Counted from the first letter of the stretch, positions 1 to 6,647 are shown. The stretch: 8,293 bases of DNA from Salinibacterium sp. (GCA_025352485.1 JANXTJ010000256.1:1-8293), one strand, 5' to 3'. The notes: generated by a model from the sequence alone, not told the origin. Made by a program: numbers and translations.

Positions 1-1
1 G

Positions 2-115
2 CTCACCCTCGCCTGGAGCCGGGAAATCAGCGAGAGGTTCGACATCCGACAAGAAATCGTCGCCCGCTATGACGCTGCGTGCGTCACGCTCGGCATCGCT
101 CCCCGGCCGCACTGA
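2..115 (+). CDS. C-terminal end of an unidentified protein (5' partial)
   Basis: An open frame enters from the left edge and stops at TGA 113-115, giving 37 visible residues ending in GIAPRPH. Nearly every codon ends in C or G, as in the real genes of this window, so it is probably the tail of a genuine gene. The visible part is mixed charged and hydrophobic (for example SREISERFDI) and has no membrane segment or motif I can assign. I do not recognise the family. The 74-base gap to the next gene, which has its own strong ribosome-binding site, leaves open whether they share a transcript. Confidence 0.6.
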   Translation, partial: LTLAWSREISERFDIRQEIVARYDAACVTLGIAPRPH

Positions 116-175
116 CCAAACTCACAGGCTCGACGGCACGAATACCTACCTGAACGTGGACAAACCGCCCACGAC

Positions 176-182
176 AAGGAGG
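176..182 (+). promoter_or_regulatory. Strong Shine-Dalgarno for the DUF4383 gene
   Basis: AAGGAGG lies 7 bases before ATG 190. It is a near-perfect anti-16S match that fixes the start of the DUF4383 gene and suggests efficient translation. Confidence 0.8.
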
Positions 183-189
183 AAACACC

Positions 190-597
190 ATGAGTAAATC
201 CCCGAACCGCCTGCTAGGTATCGTTTTCGGTGCCGTCTACATTGTGGTCGGACTGCTCGGCTTCACCGTCACATCCGGCGTCGGATTCTTCGCAACGCAG
301 GGTGGCCTGCTGCTCGGAATTTTCGAAGTCAACATCTTCCACAACGTGGCGCACATCCTCATCGGTGCGGCGCTGCTGATCGCCGGGCTTTCCAACGTGC
401 GGGCGGCCAAGACGGTCAACTCCGTCGTCGGGGCTGCCTACCTGTTGCTCGGCCTCCTCGGCCTGTTCCTCATCGGATCGGCCCTGAACATCTTGGCGCT
501 GAACGCGGCAGACAACGTGCTGCACTTCGCCAGCGCCGTGGTTTTGCTCGCCGTCGGCATTGGTGCCGACAAGAACGTTCGCACCGCCACCGCGTAA
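190..597 (+). CDS. DUF4383 domain-containing small membrane protein
   Basis: A 135-residue integral membrane protein with about four helices (near residues 8-28, 50-67, 75-97 and 108-126). The pattern FEVNIFHNVAHILIGA (residues 45-60), with His51 and His55, and the later NVLHFASAVVLLAVG (109-123), with His112, match what I know of the DUF4383 family, common in actinobacteria and of unknown function. The start is ATG behind AAGGAGG. The two halves resemble each other: RLLGIVFGAVYIVVGLLGF (7-25) against KTVNSVVGAAYLLLGLLGL (74-92), and the two histidine-containing segments, so the protein looks like a duplicated two-helix unit. The next gene starts 41 bases downstream on the same strand, so the two are probably co-transcribed. 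The family call is fairly sure; no function can be given. Confidence 0.85.
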   Translation: MSKSPNRLLGIVFGAVYIVVGLLGFTVTSGVGFFATQGGLLLGIFEVNIFHNVAHILIGAALLIAGLSNVRAAKTVNSVVGAAYLLLGLLGLFLIGSALNILALNAADNVLHFASAVVLLAVGIGADKNVRTATA

Positions 598-638
598 CCT
601 GCAGATCAGCACAACAAGCGCGAGAGAGGAGTGCCGAG

Positions 639-1172
639 ATGTCGACGATAACCCGCAGTTGGCTGGCCTTCGCCGCCATCGGTACCGGGCTCATTCATTT
701 TGCCCTCGTCGTCGGCTCTCCTCTCCCGCTCGGAATCTTGCTGGCGATCGTCGGCCTGGCCGAGTTCGCTTGGGGCGTGTACACCTTCGCCCGGGAAGAT
801 ATCGCGCGGCCCCGGTTGGTTCTGGTGGGAGCGTTGGCGCCGATGCTGGGTTGGGGCCTACTTCTGGTGGTCTCGACGGCCGCGGAGAACCCGGGAATTG
901 CGAAAACACTCCCACTTCTCCCGCTCGCCATCGCAACACTCTTCGAGATTTTCATCGCCGTCACCGTTGCCATGCACCTTCGCCGGATCGCGGAGCACCG
1001 GCCCGAGCCGCGAGCGCCGGGCGTGGGCCGCTACCTGATCGGGCTGACCGCCGGCGGCCTGGTCATCGCGGCCCTCACCACCCCCGCACTCGCGGCCACC
1101 GAAGCGGGCGCCTCAGCGGTGCCGCACGGCGAGCACACCGGCCAGTTCTTCGAAATATCCCACCAGCACTGA
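639..1172 (+). CDS. Five-helix membrane protein with histidine-rich C-terminal tail
   Basis: A 177-residue membrane protein; I do not recognise a named family. Hydrophobic segments lie near residues 7-27, 29-50, 59-80, 91-114 and 132-152. Arginines cluster in the 2-3 loop (52-59) and the 4-5 loop (115-131), which by the positive-inside rule puts both loops in the cytoplasm and the C-terminus outside. The last 25 residues follow a PALAAT stretch and contain PHGEHTGQFFEISHQH, with His163, His166, His175 and His177, a plausible metal- or heme-binding tail (inference). The start is ATG 639 behind GAGAGGAG. It lies 41 bases after the DUF4383 gene and 92 bases before heme oxygenase, so it could belong to metal or heme handling, but that rests on position and the tail only. 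Confidence 0.8.
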   Translation: MSTITRSWLAFAAIGTGLIHFALVVGSPLPLGILLAIVGLAEFAWGVYTFAREDIARPRLVLVGALAPMLGWGLLLVVSTAAENPGIAKTLPLLPLAIATLFEIFIAVTVAMHLRRIAEHRPEPRAPGVGRYLIGLTAGGLVIAALTTPALAATEAGASAVPHGEHTGQFFEISHQH

Positions 1173-1224
1173 TTTTTCTGCGGTCGGCCTCGCCGCAACC
1201 GTCGCTCTTCGCAGCGCCACTCGC

Positions 1225-1243
1225 TATACTTAGGGTTACCTAA
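1225..1243 (+). promoter_or_regulatory. Candidate DtxR/IdeR iron box overlapping a -10 element, upstream of heme oxygenase
   Basis: TATACTTAGGGTTACCTAA matches the 19-bp actinobacterial iron-box consensus (TWAGGTWAGSCTWACCTWA) at roughly 14 of 19 positions by my hand alignment. The right half (TTACCTAA) is nearly ideal and the left half weaker. It also contains the inverted repeat TTAGG-GTTA-CCTAA at 1230-1243. TATACT (1225-1230) is a good -10 hexamer inside the same site, so a bound repressor would block the polymerase. No convincing -35 is visible. The TTG start lies 21 bases downstream. DtxR control of heme oxygenase is established in Corynebacterium diphtheriae (hmuO); its use here is inferred. 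Confidence 0.6.
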
Positions 1244-1264
1244 CTTCCGGCGTCTGGAGCACCG

Positions 1265-1912
1265 TTGAGCGTAATCCCTTTCTCGCAGGCGCTGCGAGAG
1301 CGCACGCGCAGCGGCCACAGCTCCAGTGAAGGCGCCGACTTCATGAGTGACCTCATGACTGGCAAAGGCTCGCGTGGCGACTATGTCGCCCTCGTCGTTC
1401 AGCACTTCTTCATCTACGAGGCTCTGGAGGCCGCTGCCACACGCTTCTTGGGCGACGCCGTGGCATCCCGCTTCATCACGCCGCAACTCACCAGGCTGCC
1501 CGCCATCGAGGACGACCTCACCTTTCTGATCGGGGCCGAGTGGCGCGACGCGATCACCCCGCTGCCGACCACGCGGGCCTACGTCGCGCGCATCGCCGAC
1601 GTCGCGGCCCGTGACTGGGCCGGCGGATTCGTGGCACACCACTACACGCGCTATCTCGGTGACCTGTCCGGCGGGCAGGCGATCCGCACCCTCATGCAAC
1701 GTCAGTTCGGATTTGAGACCAACGGCGTCGGCTTTTACGTCTTCGATCAGATCGCGCGGCCCCGAGAGTTCAAAGACACCTACCGAGAGCAACTGGATGC
1801 CGTCGGCTGGGATGCCGCAGAGAGCGAGCGCGTCATCGACGAGGTCATGCGCGCCTACACCTTCAATACCGAGCTCTTCGTCGACCTGGCCAAAGCCAAA
1901 GCGGCCGCCTGA
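1265..1912 (+). CDS. hmuO: Heme oxygenase (biliverdin-producing, HmuO/HO-1 family)
   Basis: A 215-residue cytosolic enzyme, the usual length for bacterial heme oxygenases. It opens heme with O2 and reducing power to give biliverdin, CO and free Fe2+. The proximal heme ligand should be His18 in SGHSSSEGADFMSDLMTGK. The distal-helix signature YLGDLSGGQAI is at residues 130-140, with Gly132, Asp133, Gly136 and Gly137 corresponding to the catalytic region around Gly139/Asp140/Gly143 of human HO-1. The start is TTG 1265, with GGAG at 1256-1259 five bases before it. The first in-frame ATG is codon 27, past the essential histidine, so the TTG is needed. An iron-box-like site lies just upstream, pointing to expression under iron limitation. 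No heme importer is visible in the window. The gene converges on the helicase with a 4-base gap and no obvious terminator. The symbol follows the corynebacterial homologue. Confidence 0.93.
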   Translation: MSVIPFSQALRERTRSGHSSSEGADFMSDLMTGKGSRGDYVALVVQHFFIYEALEAAATRFLGDAVASRFITPQLTRLPAIEDDLTFLIGAEWRDAITPLPTTRAYVARIADVAARDWAGGFVAHHYTRYLGDLSGGQAIRTLMQRQFGFETNGVGFYVFDQIARPREFKDTYREQLDAVGWDAAESERVIDEVMRAYTFNTELFVDLAKAKAAA

Positions 1913-1916
1913 GCGC

Positions 1917-3215
1917 CTAGGCGTTGATCGCCGGGATAGCGGTCACCCTGCTCATGAAGCGCACCACATTCTCATCGACGATGATGTCGCTGGGGCGCAG
2001 CGCGCGGCTGAGAAATAGGCCATCAAGCGCGCTGATCCGGCTGAGCGCCACATAGGTCTGCCCCGGAGCAAAAGAGCGCTGGCCGAGATCAACGATCGCC
2101 CGATCATAGGTCTTGCCCTGCGATTTGTGGATGGTCACAGCCCAGGCCAGCCGCAGCGGAAACTGTGTGAACTCGGCGACCACATCTTTGCGCAGCGCTT
2201 TCGTCAACGGCGAATAGCTGTACTTGAACTTCTCCCAGACAGCCGGCCGCACCTCGTGCCGCTCCCCATCGATGTCCACCCACACGGTCGATTCGATCTT
2301 GGTGACGATGCCGACACTGCCGTTCACCCAGCGCTGCCCGCCATCCTGGCTGGTGTCATTGCGCAGAAACATCACGCGCGCGCCGAGCTTCAGTTCTAGC
2401 GCCTCGTCAGCGGGAAAGGCGCGACCACCAAAGTCGCCGCTCACCTCCGCTTTTGCCGTCAGCACTCGGCCGGGAAGCCGGGCGAGTTCTGTGGCGTTGA
2501 TGCGGGTAACCGTGCCGTTCGTGGTGGCGAGGGTGATCGCCCCGTCGGTGGGGGCCGGGCGTGCGCCGACCTCGTTGAGCCTGGCCGCGATCTCGGCGGT
2601 GACCCGGCCGTGGCGCACCGCATTGAGCATGTACTTGAACTCTTCTTCGTGTTGACGATGGATCGTCGTCAGTTCGTAAATCGTGAGGTCGGTCGAGTTC
2701 CAGACTTTTGCATCGAAGAACCAGATGGAGCGATAGTGGTCTTCAAAATAGGCGCGCTCATCGCCTTCGCCGGGCACGGGTGCCAGCTGGTACGGGTCGC
2801 CAAACAGAACAACCTGCACGCCGCCGAAAGCCTCGTTTCTGCGGGCGCGAGCCTGACGCAGCGAACGATCGATGGCATCCAACAGATCGGCGTTGACCAT
2901 CGACACCTCATCGATGACGAGGGTATCGATGGCGCCCAGAAGCTTGCGCAGCTCGGCCGACTGCACAATGTCGTTCTCCGCGATCACCCCGATCGGCAGC
3001 CGCAGCAGCGAATGGATCGTCTGGCCGCCGACGTTGAGGGCGGCGACACCCGTGGGCGCACAGATCACAATCTGCTTGGCGGTGTTTTCTGACAGGTAGT
3101 TGAGCAGGGTGGACTTGCCGGTGCCCGCGCGGCCGGTGATGAACAGATTTTCGTTTGTTGTCTCGATCGCGTCGAACACGGCCTGCTGCTCGGGCGAGAG
3201 GCTGAATTCAGGCAT
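1917..3215 (-). CDS. PIF1-like superfamily 1B DNA helicase (ATP-dependent)
   Basis: A 432-residue ATP-driven helicase of the Pif1/RecD-like group, expected to move 5'-3' on single-stranded DNA. Visible motifs: Walker A GRAGTGKST (28-36, Lys34), APTGVAAL (53-60), Walker B LVIDEVSMV (99-107, Asp102-Glu103), motif III VVLFGDPYQLAPV (135-147, Gln143), AWAVTIHKSQGKTYD (358-371), and the motif VI region YVALSRISALDGLFL (388-402). The protein is essentially only the helicase core, with no extra nuclease or HRDC domain. I chose ATG 3215 because the frame can extend to 3434, but that part has no Pif1 similarity and overlaps the divergent gene. The ribosome-binding site is weak (GAAGG about 13 bases upstream). 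The genomic role, such as G-quadruplex or recombination-intermediate processing, cannot be read from the context. Confidence 0.9.
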   Translation of the reverse strand: MPEFSLSPEQQAVFDAIETTNENLFITGRAGTGKSTLLNYLSENTAKQIVICAPTGVAALNVGGQTIHSLLRLPIGVIAENDIVQSAELRKLLGAIDTLVIDEVSMVNADLLDAIDRSLRQARARRNEAFGGVQVVLFGDPYQLAPVPGEGDERAYFEDHYRSIWFFDAKVWNSTDLTIYELTTIHRQHEEEFKYMLNAVRHGRVTAEIAARLNEVGARPAPTDGAITLATTNGTVTRINATELARLPGRVLTAKAEVSGDFGGRAFPADEALELKLGARVMFLRNDTSQDGGQRWVNGSVGIVTKIESTVWVDIDGERHEVRPAVWEKFKYSYSPLTKALRKDVVAEFTQFPLRLAWAVTIHKSQGKTYDRAIVDLGQRSFAPGQTYVALSRISALDGLFLSRALRPSDIIVDENVVRFMSRVTAIPAINA

Positions 3216-3293
3216 CCGTTCACTGTACCTTCGGCCCGCCTGCTGACGGGCTCCCCGCTTAGGATTGGGGCTGGATCTTCGGAAAGGAACCCT
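3216..3293. promoter_or_regulatory. Divergent intergenic region between helicase and anchored protein
   Basis: These 78 bases must hold promoters for both neighbours. On the plus strand TAGGAT (3260-3265) could be a -10 for the gene starting at 3294, but no good -35 lies upstream. GGAAAGGA (3281-3288) is a good ribosome-binding site five bases before GTG 3294. A short inverted repeat, GCCCG (3234-3238) and CGGGC (3247-3251), sits nearer the helicase and could be an operator or a weak leader hairpin. Nothing here is decisive. Confidence 0.4.
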
Positions 3294-4256
3294 GTGCGCC
3301 GCGAGATGATCACCTGGTCGATCGTCTTCGTGGTGATCATGGCAGCCTTCGGGGGTACGGTGCTGGTGCTCAACGCGTCGCTGTACAGCGCGAGCGGATT
3401 CGTGCGCGGCTACCTCGACTCCCTCGCGCGACACGACGCCGAGGGTGCGCTGAAGCTCAGCGGTCCGGCGACGGCGGGCGCCGCATCCGCCGAACTGTTG
3501 GTGCCGAAAGCGATGGCTGACATCACCGAAATTGCCCTGCTGAGCGATTCAGTCGACGAGCAGGGTGTACACGCCGTCACATACTCATATTCAGCGGGCG
3601 GCGTCGCCGGGAAATCCACTTTTCACGTGTTGCAGCGGGGAATCCTGCTCGGCGTCTTCACGACCTGGAAATTTCAGACCAGCCCGCTCGGCGTCATCCA
3701 ACTCACGGTGCAGCACGACAGCGGATTCGCCGCGAATGGCTTGGCCCTGAGATCTCCGACGCCAAACCAAGCCGCCGCCTACCGGGTATTCACCCCCGGA
3801 TTCTATGAATTCTCACACCACTCCACGTGGCTGCAAGCACAGACGGTTCCCGTCGCCTCAACGGTGCCCGCCGGAGCTGTGCCCGCCCAACTCGACATTG
3901 AGGCGAACGCGGCTTTCGGCAAGCAGGTGCACAAGCAGGTCAACGCCTACCTCGACGAGTGCGCCACCCAGACCCTCTTGCTGCCCACGGGATGCCCGTT
4001 CGGCGAGCCCATGAGCAACCGCATCGTCTCCACGCCCGCCTGGAAGATGAGCCACTACCCGTCGGTCGTGATCCTCCCAGGGGCGAGCGCCGGCGAGTGG
4101 ATGATGCCATCGTCGACCGCAGCCGCGCGACTGGTCGTCGACGTCAAGAGCCTCTTCGACGGCTCGATATCGACCTTCAACGAGGATGTGCCGTTCACGG
4201 CATCCTTTCGCATCACGGTGCTGCCCAACGGCGAGCTGAGCATCGCCGCGCAGTAG
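3294..4256 (+). CDS. Membrane-anchored extracytoplasmic protein of unknown function
   Basis: A 320-residue protein with an N-terminal MRRE then one hydrophobic helix (about residues 6-28), so it is probably anchored with the rest outside the cell. No lipobox cysteine or clear signal-peptidase site is visible, so retention is likelier than release. The segment ASGFVRGYLDSLARHDAEGALKL (33-55) looks like the first helix of an NTF2-like/DUF4878-type fold, but this is only a resemblance. Cys213 and Cys224, in DECATQTLLLPTGCPFG, are the only cysteines and could form a disulfide outside the cell. The last 60 residues look beta-rich. The start is GTG 3294 behind GGAAAGGA; ATG 3306 is a possible alternative. 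It is divergent from the helicase and ends 10 bases from the convergent CopD-CtaG gene. I recognise no named family. Confidence 0.8.
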   Translation: MRREMITWSIVFVVIMAAFGGTVLVLNASLYSASGFVRGYLDSLARHDAEGALKLSGPATAGAASAELLVPKAMADITEIALLSDSVDEQGVHAVTYSYSAGGVAGKSTFHVLQRGILLGVFTTWKFQTSPLGVIQLTVQHDSGFAANGLALRSPTPNQAAAYRVFTPGFYEFSHHSTWLQAQTVPVASTVPAGAVPAQLDIEANAAFGKQVHKQVNAYLDECATQTLLLPTGCPFGEPMSNRIVSTPAWKMSHYPSVVILPGASAGEWMMPSSTAAARLVVDVKSLFDGSISTFNEDVPFTASFRITVLPNGELSIAAQ

Positions 4257-4266
4257 CCGGCAGCGG

Positions 4267-6234
4267 TCAGGGTTGACGAGATCGGGCGGCGAGCATCTCG
4301 TTGTACGCGCCCAGCTCGAGATCCCCGTCCCTGTCGGCTTTGCGGTCGTAACGCTTAGATTCGCGAGCGTCGCTACGCGACCACATGATCGCCACGATGA
4401 CAGCTAGGGCGACCGTGGGGATTTCGCCGACGCTCCAGGCGATGCCGCCGCCGACGTGTTGATCATCCAGCGCGTTGGTGCCCCAGCCCATCGCGCCGTA
4501 CCAGTTAGAGAGCAGCAGCCCAGTGCTACTGAGTAGCGCAAGCCCAAAGAATGCGTGGAATGCCATGGTCGCCAACAGCACAATGAGCCGGATCGGATAG
4601 GGCGACCGCGTGGGGGACGGGTCGATCCCGATCAGTGAGGACACGAACAGGTAGCCGACGAGCGTGAAGTGCACGATCATCCACTCGTGGCCGATGTGGT
4701 TAGTCGTGGCCCAGCTGAAAACCGGCGTGTAGTAGAAGACCCAGAGGGATCCCGCGAACAACCCTGCCGCGACGAGCGGGTGGGCGAGAATCGTGAACAC
4801 CCGAGAATGCACCAGCAGCATGATCCACTCGCGCGCGCCCCTGCTGCCGTCCTGCCGCTTGTGGATAGCCCGCAGAGCGAGGGTGATCGGGCCGCCAGAG
4901 ACAAGAAAGACGGGCACAAGCATGCCGAGCGTCATATGCGCCAGCATGTGCGCCGAGAACAGGTAACGCTCGTAGACGTTGATTCCGCCATTGGTGATGT
5001 AGAACAGCAGCAGCATTCCGAGGATCCAGAGCACGGTGCGGTAGGCCGGCCACTTATCGCCCCGCCGCTGCAGGCGCCAGACCCCCGCGAGGTAGAAGAA
5101 GATGCCGAAGGCGCAGACCAGAATCCAAATGAGGTCTGCGTTCCACATCGTGAAGAATCGCTCGAAGGTCGCCACCGGGGGTAGCGGGCTGCCGGTCAGC
5201 AACTGTGCCGGTGAGGGATTCGTGGTCTCGGATGCCGTGACCTCCCTGACCGGAGTCGGGGTCTTGGCGAGGGCGGCGGCCACCCCAGAGGCGATGCCCA
5301 TGAAGCCGAGTTCGGCAGCGATGATCCACCAGTAGTAGCCACGACCGCTCGAGGCTGAGCCCTCCATCTTGCGGAGGAAGAACTGCCGCTGGGCCGCCCC
5401 GAACAGGCCGAGGGTGAGCAGAGTCGCGGTCTTGACGAGAACAAGGATTCCGTACGGCGTGAGCAGGTTGCCGATGGTATCGACCCGGATTTGCGCGCTC
5501 AGATAGCCGGATGCCGCCACAACGATGAAGCAGACCAGGGCCAGCGTCGAATACCGCTTCAATACCGCGACGGTGCGCGGCCTATCCATCAGCGGCCGGA
5601 TGATCGCCAGGGTGACCAGCCCACCGAGCCAGATGCCCGCGAACAGCACGTGCAGGAAGATCGCGCTGGTAGCCGAATCGTGCTGGGCGGTGCCTCCGCG
5701 ATGCCCCTGCAGCGCCATCGGCAGCAGTCCGACGATCGCGAAGACGGTGACGAAAGCGAGCACGGTCACGTTTCGCACCGCGAAGCACAACACGGTGACC
5801 CCCGCGCCGACCAGGGTGGTGGCGAGCCACGACTGACCGAGCTCTGTCGTCGTCAGAAAGCTCGCCAAGATATCCCCGAAGGCACTGTCGAAGCGCACCG
5901 GCTGGTTATACGCCGAGAGGAACGAGAAGAACCCGGTGGCGGCAGCAGATACCGTCCACAACGCGGCAGACCCGGCCGCGACATCCAGTGCCCTGCCGAA
6001 CTCGGGTTTGCCCGGATCGAGCGCGAAGCAGGTCAGCACGAGGGCGCCAATAGCGCCGGCGCTGCCGAGGTTCACCAGCAGTGTGGCGATGGGGAGGCCG
6101 TAGAGAACGCCAGCTCCGGGATTGAGAATGAGCGGGGCGTCCGCGCCCCCGCCGTATGCGAGTGCCGCCAACAACGCCGCGAGCGCGACCACCACGACAA
6201 GGGCGGGACCTGTTATCCGAACGGCTCGTGGCAC
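4267..6234 (-). CDS. CopD-CtaG fusion: copper resistance/transport domain plus cytochrome c oxidase assembly protein
   Basis: A 655-residue polytopic membrane protein with about 16 helices. The first half (about 1-325, some nine helices) resembles CopD, the inner-membrane copper transport protein: LQGHRGGTAQHD (175-186) precedes AIFLHVLFAGIWLGGL (191-206), giving His178, His185 and His195. The second half (about 360-620, seven helices) matches the caa3-type CtaG family: SAHMLAHMTLGMLVP (427-441), ILAHP (482-486), NHIGHEWMIVHF (512-523) and MAFHAFFG (557-564), with many histidines in or near helices. CtaG is linked to copper delivery to the CuB site of cytochrome c oxidase, so the fusion suggests copper import coupled to oxidase assembly. 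The start is GTG 6234: an in-frame TAG at 6244-6246 excludes a longer protein. Its ribosome-binding site is weak. The charged tail (about 620-655) is probably cytoplasmic. Confidence 0.9.
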   Translation of the reverse strand: MPRAVRITGPALVVVVALAALLAALAYGGGADAPLILNPGAGVLYGLPIATLLVNLGSAGAIGALVLTCFALDPGKPEFGRALDVAAGSAALWTVSAAATGFFSFLSAYNQPVRFDSAFGDILASFLTTTELGQSWLATTLVGAGVTVLCFAVRNVTVLAFVTVFAIVGLLPMALQGHRGGTAQHDSATSAIFLHVLFAGIWLGGLVTLAIIRPLMDRPRTVAVLKRYSTLALVCFIVVAASGYLSAQIRVDTIGNLLTPYGILVLVKTATLLTLGLFGAAQRQFFLRKMEGSASSGRGYYWWIIAAELGFMGIASGVAAALAKTPTPVREVTASETTNPSPAQLLTGSPLPPVATFERFFTMWNADLIWILVCAFGIFFYLAGVWRLQRRGDKWPAYRTVLWILGMLLLFYITNGGINVYERYLFSAHMLAHMTLGMLVPVFLVSGGPITLALRAIHKRQDGSRGAREWIMLLVHSRVFTILAHPLVAAGLFAGSLWVFYYTPVFSWATTNHIGHEWMIVHFTLVGYLFVSSLIGIDPSPTRSPYPIRLIVLLATMAFHAFFGLALLSSTGLLLSNWYGAMGWGTNALDDQHVGGGIAWSVGEIPTVALAVIVAIMWSRSDARESKRYDRKADRDGDLELGAYNEMLAARSRQP

Positions 6235-6312
6235 TACGTAAGCCTACGCGCTGCGTCATCGGCGAAGCTGGGCATGGCGGCGCTTGGCATCCGGCCAGCC
6301 GTTAATCGACGA
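6235..6312. other. Leader and promoter region of the CopD-CtaG gene
   Basis: Between the GTG start and the 28-bp palindrome I see no confident -35/-10 pair on the minus strand. TAGGCT near the start fits a loose -10 pattern but has no partner. An ATG at 6259 on the minus strand opens only an out-of-frame shadow of the CopD-CtaG gene. Confidence 0.3.
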
Positions 6313-6340
6313 GAGGCGGTGACCCTAGGGTCACCGCCTC
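6313..6340. terminator. Perfect 28-bp palindrome, probable bidirectional terminator after the HU gene
   Basis: Each arm reads GAGGCGGTGACC, separated by CTAG and followed by its exact complement: a 12-bp G/C-rich stem with a four-base loop, or a fully self-complementary 28-bp DNA dyad. It starts 20 bases after the HU stop codon, where a terminator is expected, and separates the ribosomal-HU run from the CopD-CtaG gene. No clear U-tract follows on either strand; many actinobacterial terminators lack one. A protein-binding operator is the alternative. Confidence 0.7.
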
Positions 6341-6359
6341 CGACGAATGCAGTTGCTGC

Positions 6360-6647
6360 CTACTTGGCGGCTGCCTTGAGCTTGCTGCCAGCGCTGACCT
6401 TCACGCCGAAGCTTGCCTTGATCTGAATCGCCTCACCCGTCTGCGGGTTGCGACCGGCACGAGCGGCACGGTGAGTGCGCTCGACCGCGATCCATCCTGG
6501 AATCGATACCTTCGTGCCCTCGGCAACCGAAGTCGCGAGAACGGAGAAGAGAGCATCGACGACGCCGTTGACGGCAGCCTGGCTCTGGCCAGACTCGGCG
6601 GCAATTGCCGCGACGAGCTCGGTACGGTTTAGTGACTTGTCAGCCAT
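6360..6647 (-). CDS. HU family DNA-binding (nucleoid-associated) protein
   Basis: A 95-residue small basic protein of the HU/IHF family that would dimerise and bend DNA in the nucleoid. The N-terminal helices NRTELVAAIAAESGQSQAAV (7-26) and dimer core VVDALFSVLATSVAEG (29-44) are followed by SIPGWIAVERTHRAARAG (48-65) and the DNA-binding arm GRNPQTGEAIQI (65-76), whose proline normally intercalates into DNA. It ends KLKAAAK and lacks the long lysine/alanine-rich tail of mycobacterial Hlp, so it is the plain HU form. ATG 6647 follows a strong AGGAGGA (6654-6660). It lies 68 bases after rpsN on the same strand, so it could be read through from the ribosomal operon or have its own promoter. A palindromic terminator follows. 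Confidence 0.93.
   Translation of the reverse strand: MADKSLNRTELVAAIAAESGQSQAAVNGVVDALFSVLATSVAEGTKVSIPGWIAVERTHRAARAGRNPQTGEAIQIKASFGVKVSAGSKLKAAAK

Noticed and set aside
560..1243. Plus-strand open frame (227 codons) across the DUF4383 and histidine-tail genes
   Set aside because: It overlaps two better-supported genes in another frame, is Arg/Pro-rich, and lacks a ribosome-binding site.
1343..1345. ATG as the heme oxygenase start
   Set aside because: It would remove His18, the predicted proximal heme ligand, and the conserved first helix; TTG 1265 with GGAG five bases upstream is preferred.
1031..1792. Minus-strand open frame of 253 codons opposite heme oxygenase
   Set aside because: It is antisense to a gene with intact heme oxygenase motifs; composition and the lack of any motif mark it as a shadow.
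3216..3434. N-terminal extension of the helicase by 73 codons
   Set aside because: The extension has no Pif1 similarity, overlaps the start of the divergent gene with its good ribosome-binding site, and the family pattern begins at the methionine at 3215.
5491..6426. Long plus-strand open frame (311 codons) opposite CopD-CtaG and HU
   Set aside because: It is antisense to two well-recognised genes, its product is rich in Arg, Gln, Glu and Gly with no family resemblance, and such frames are usual opposite high-GC membrane protein genes.
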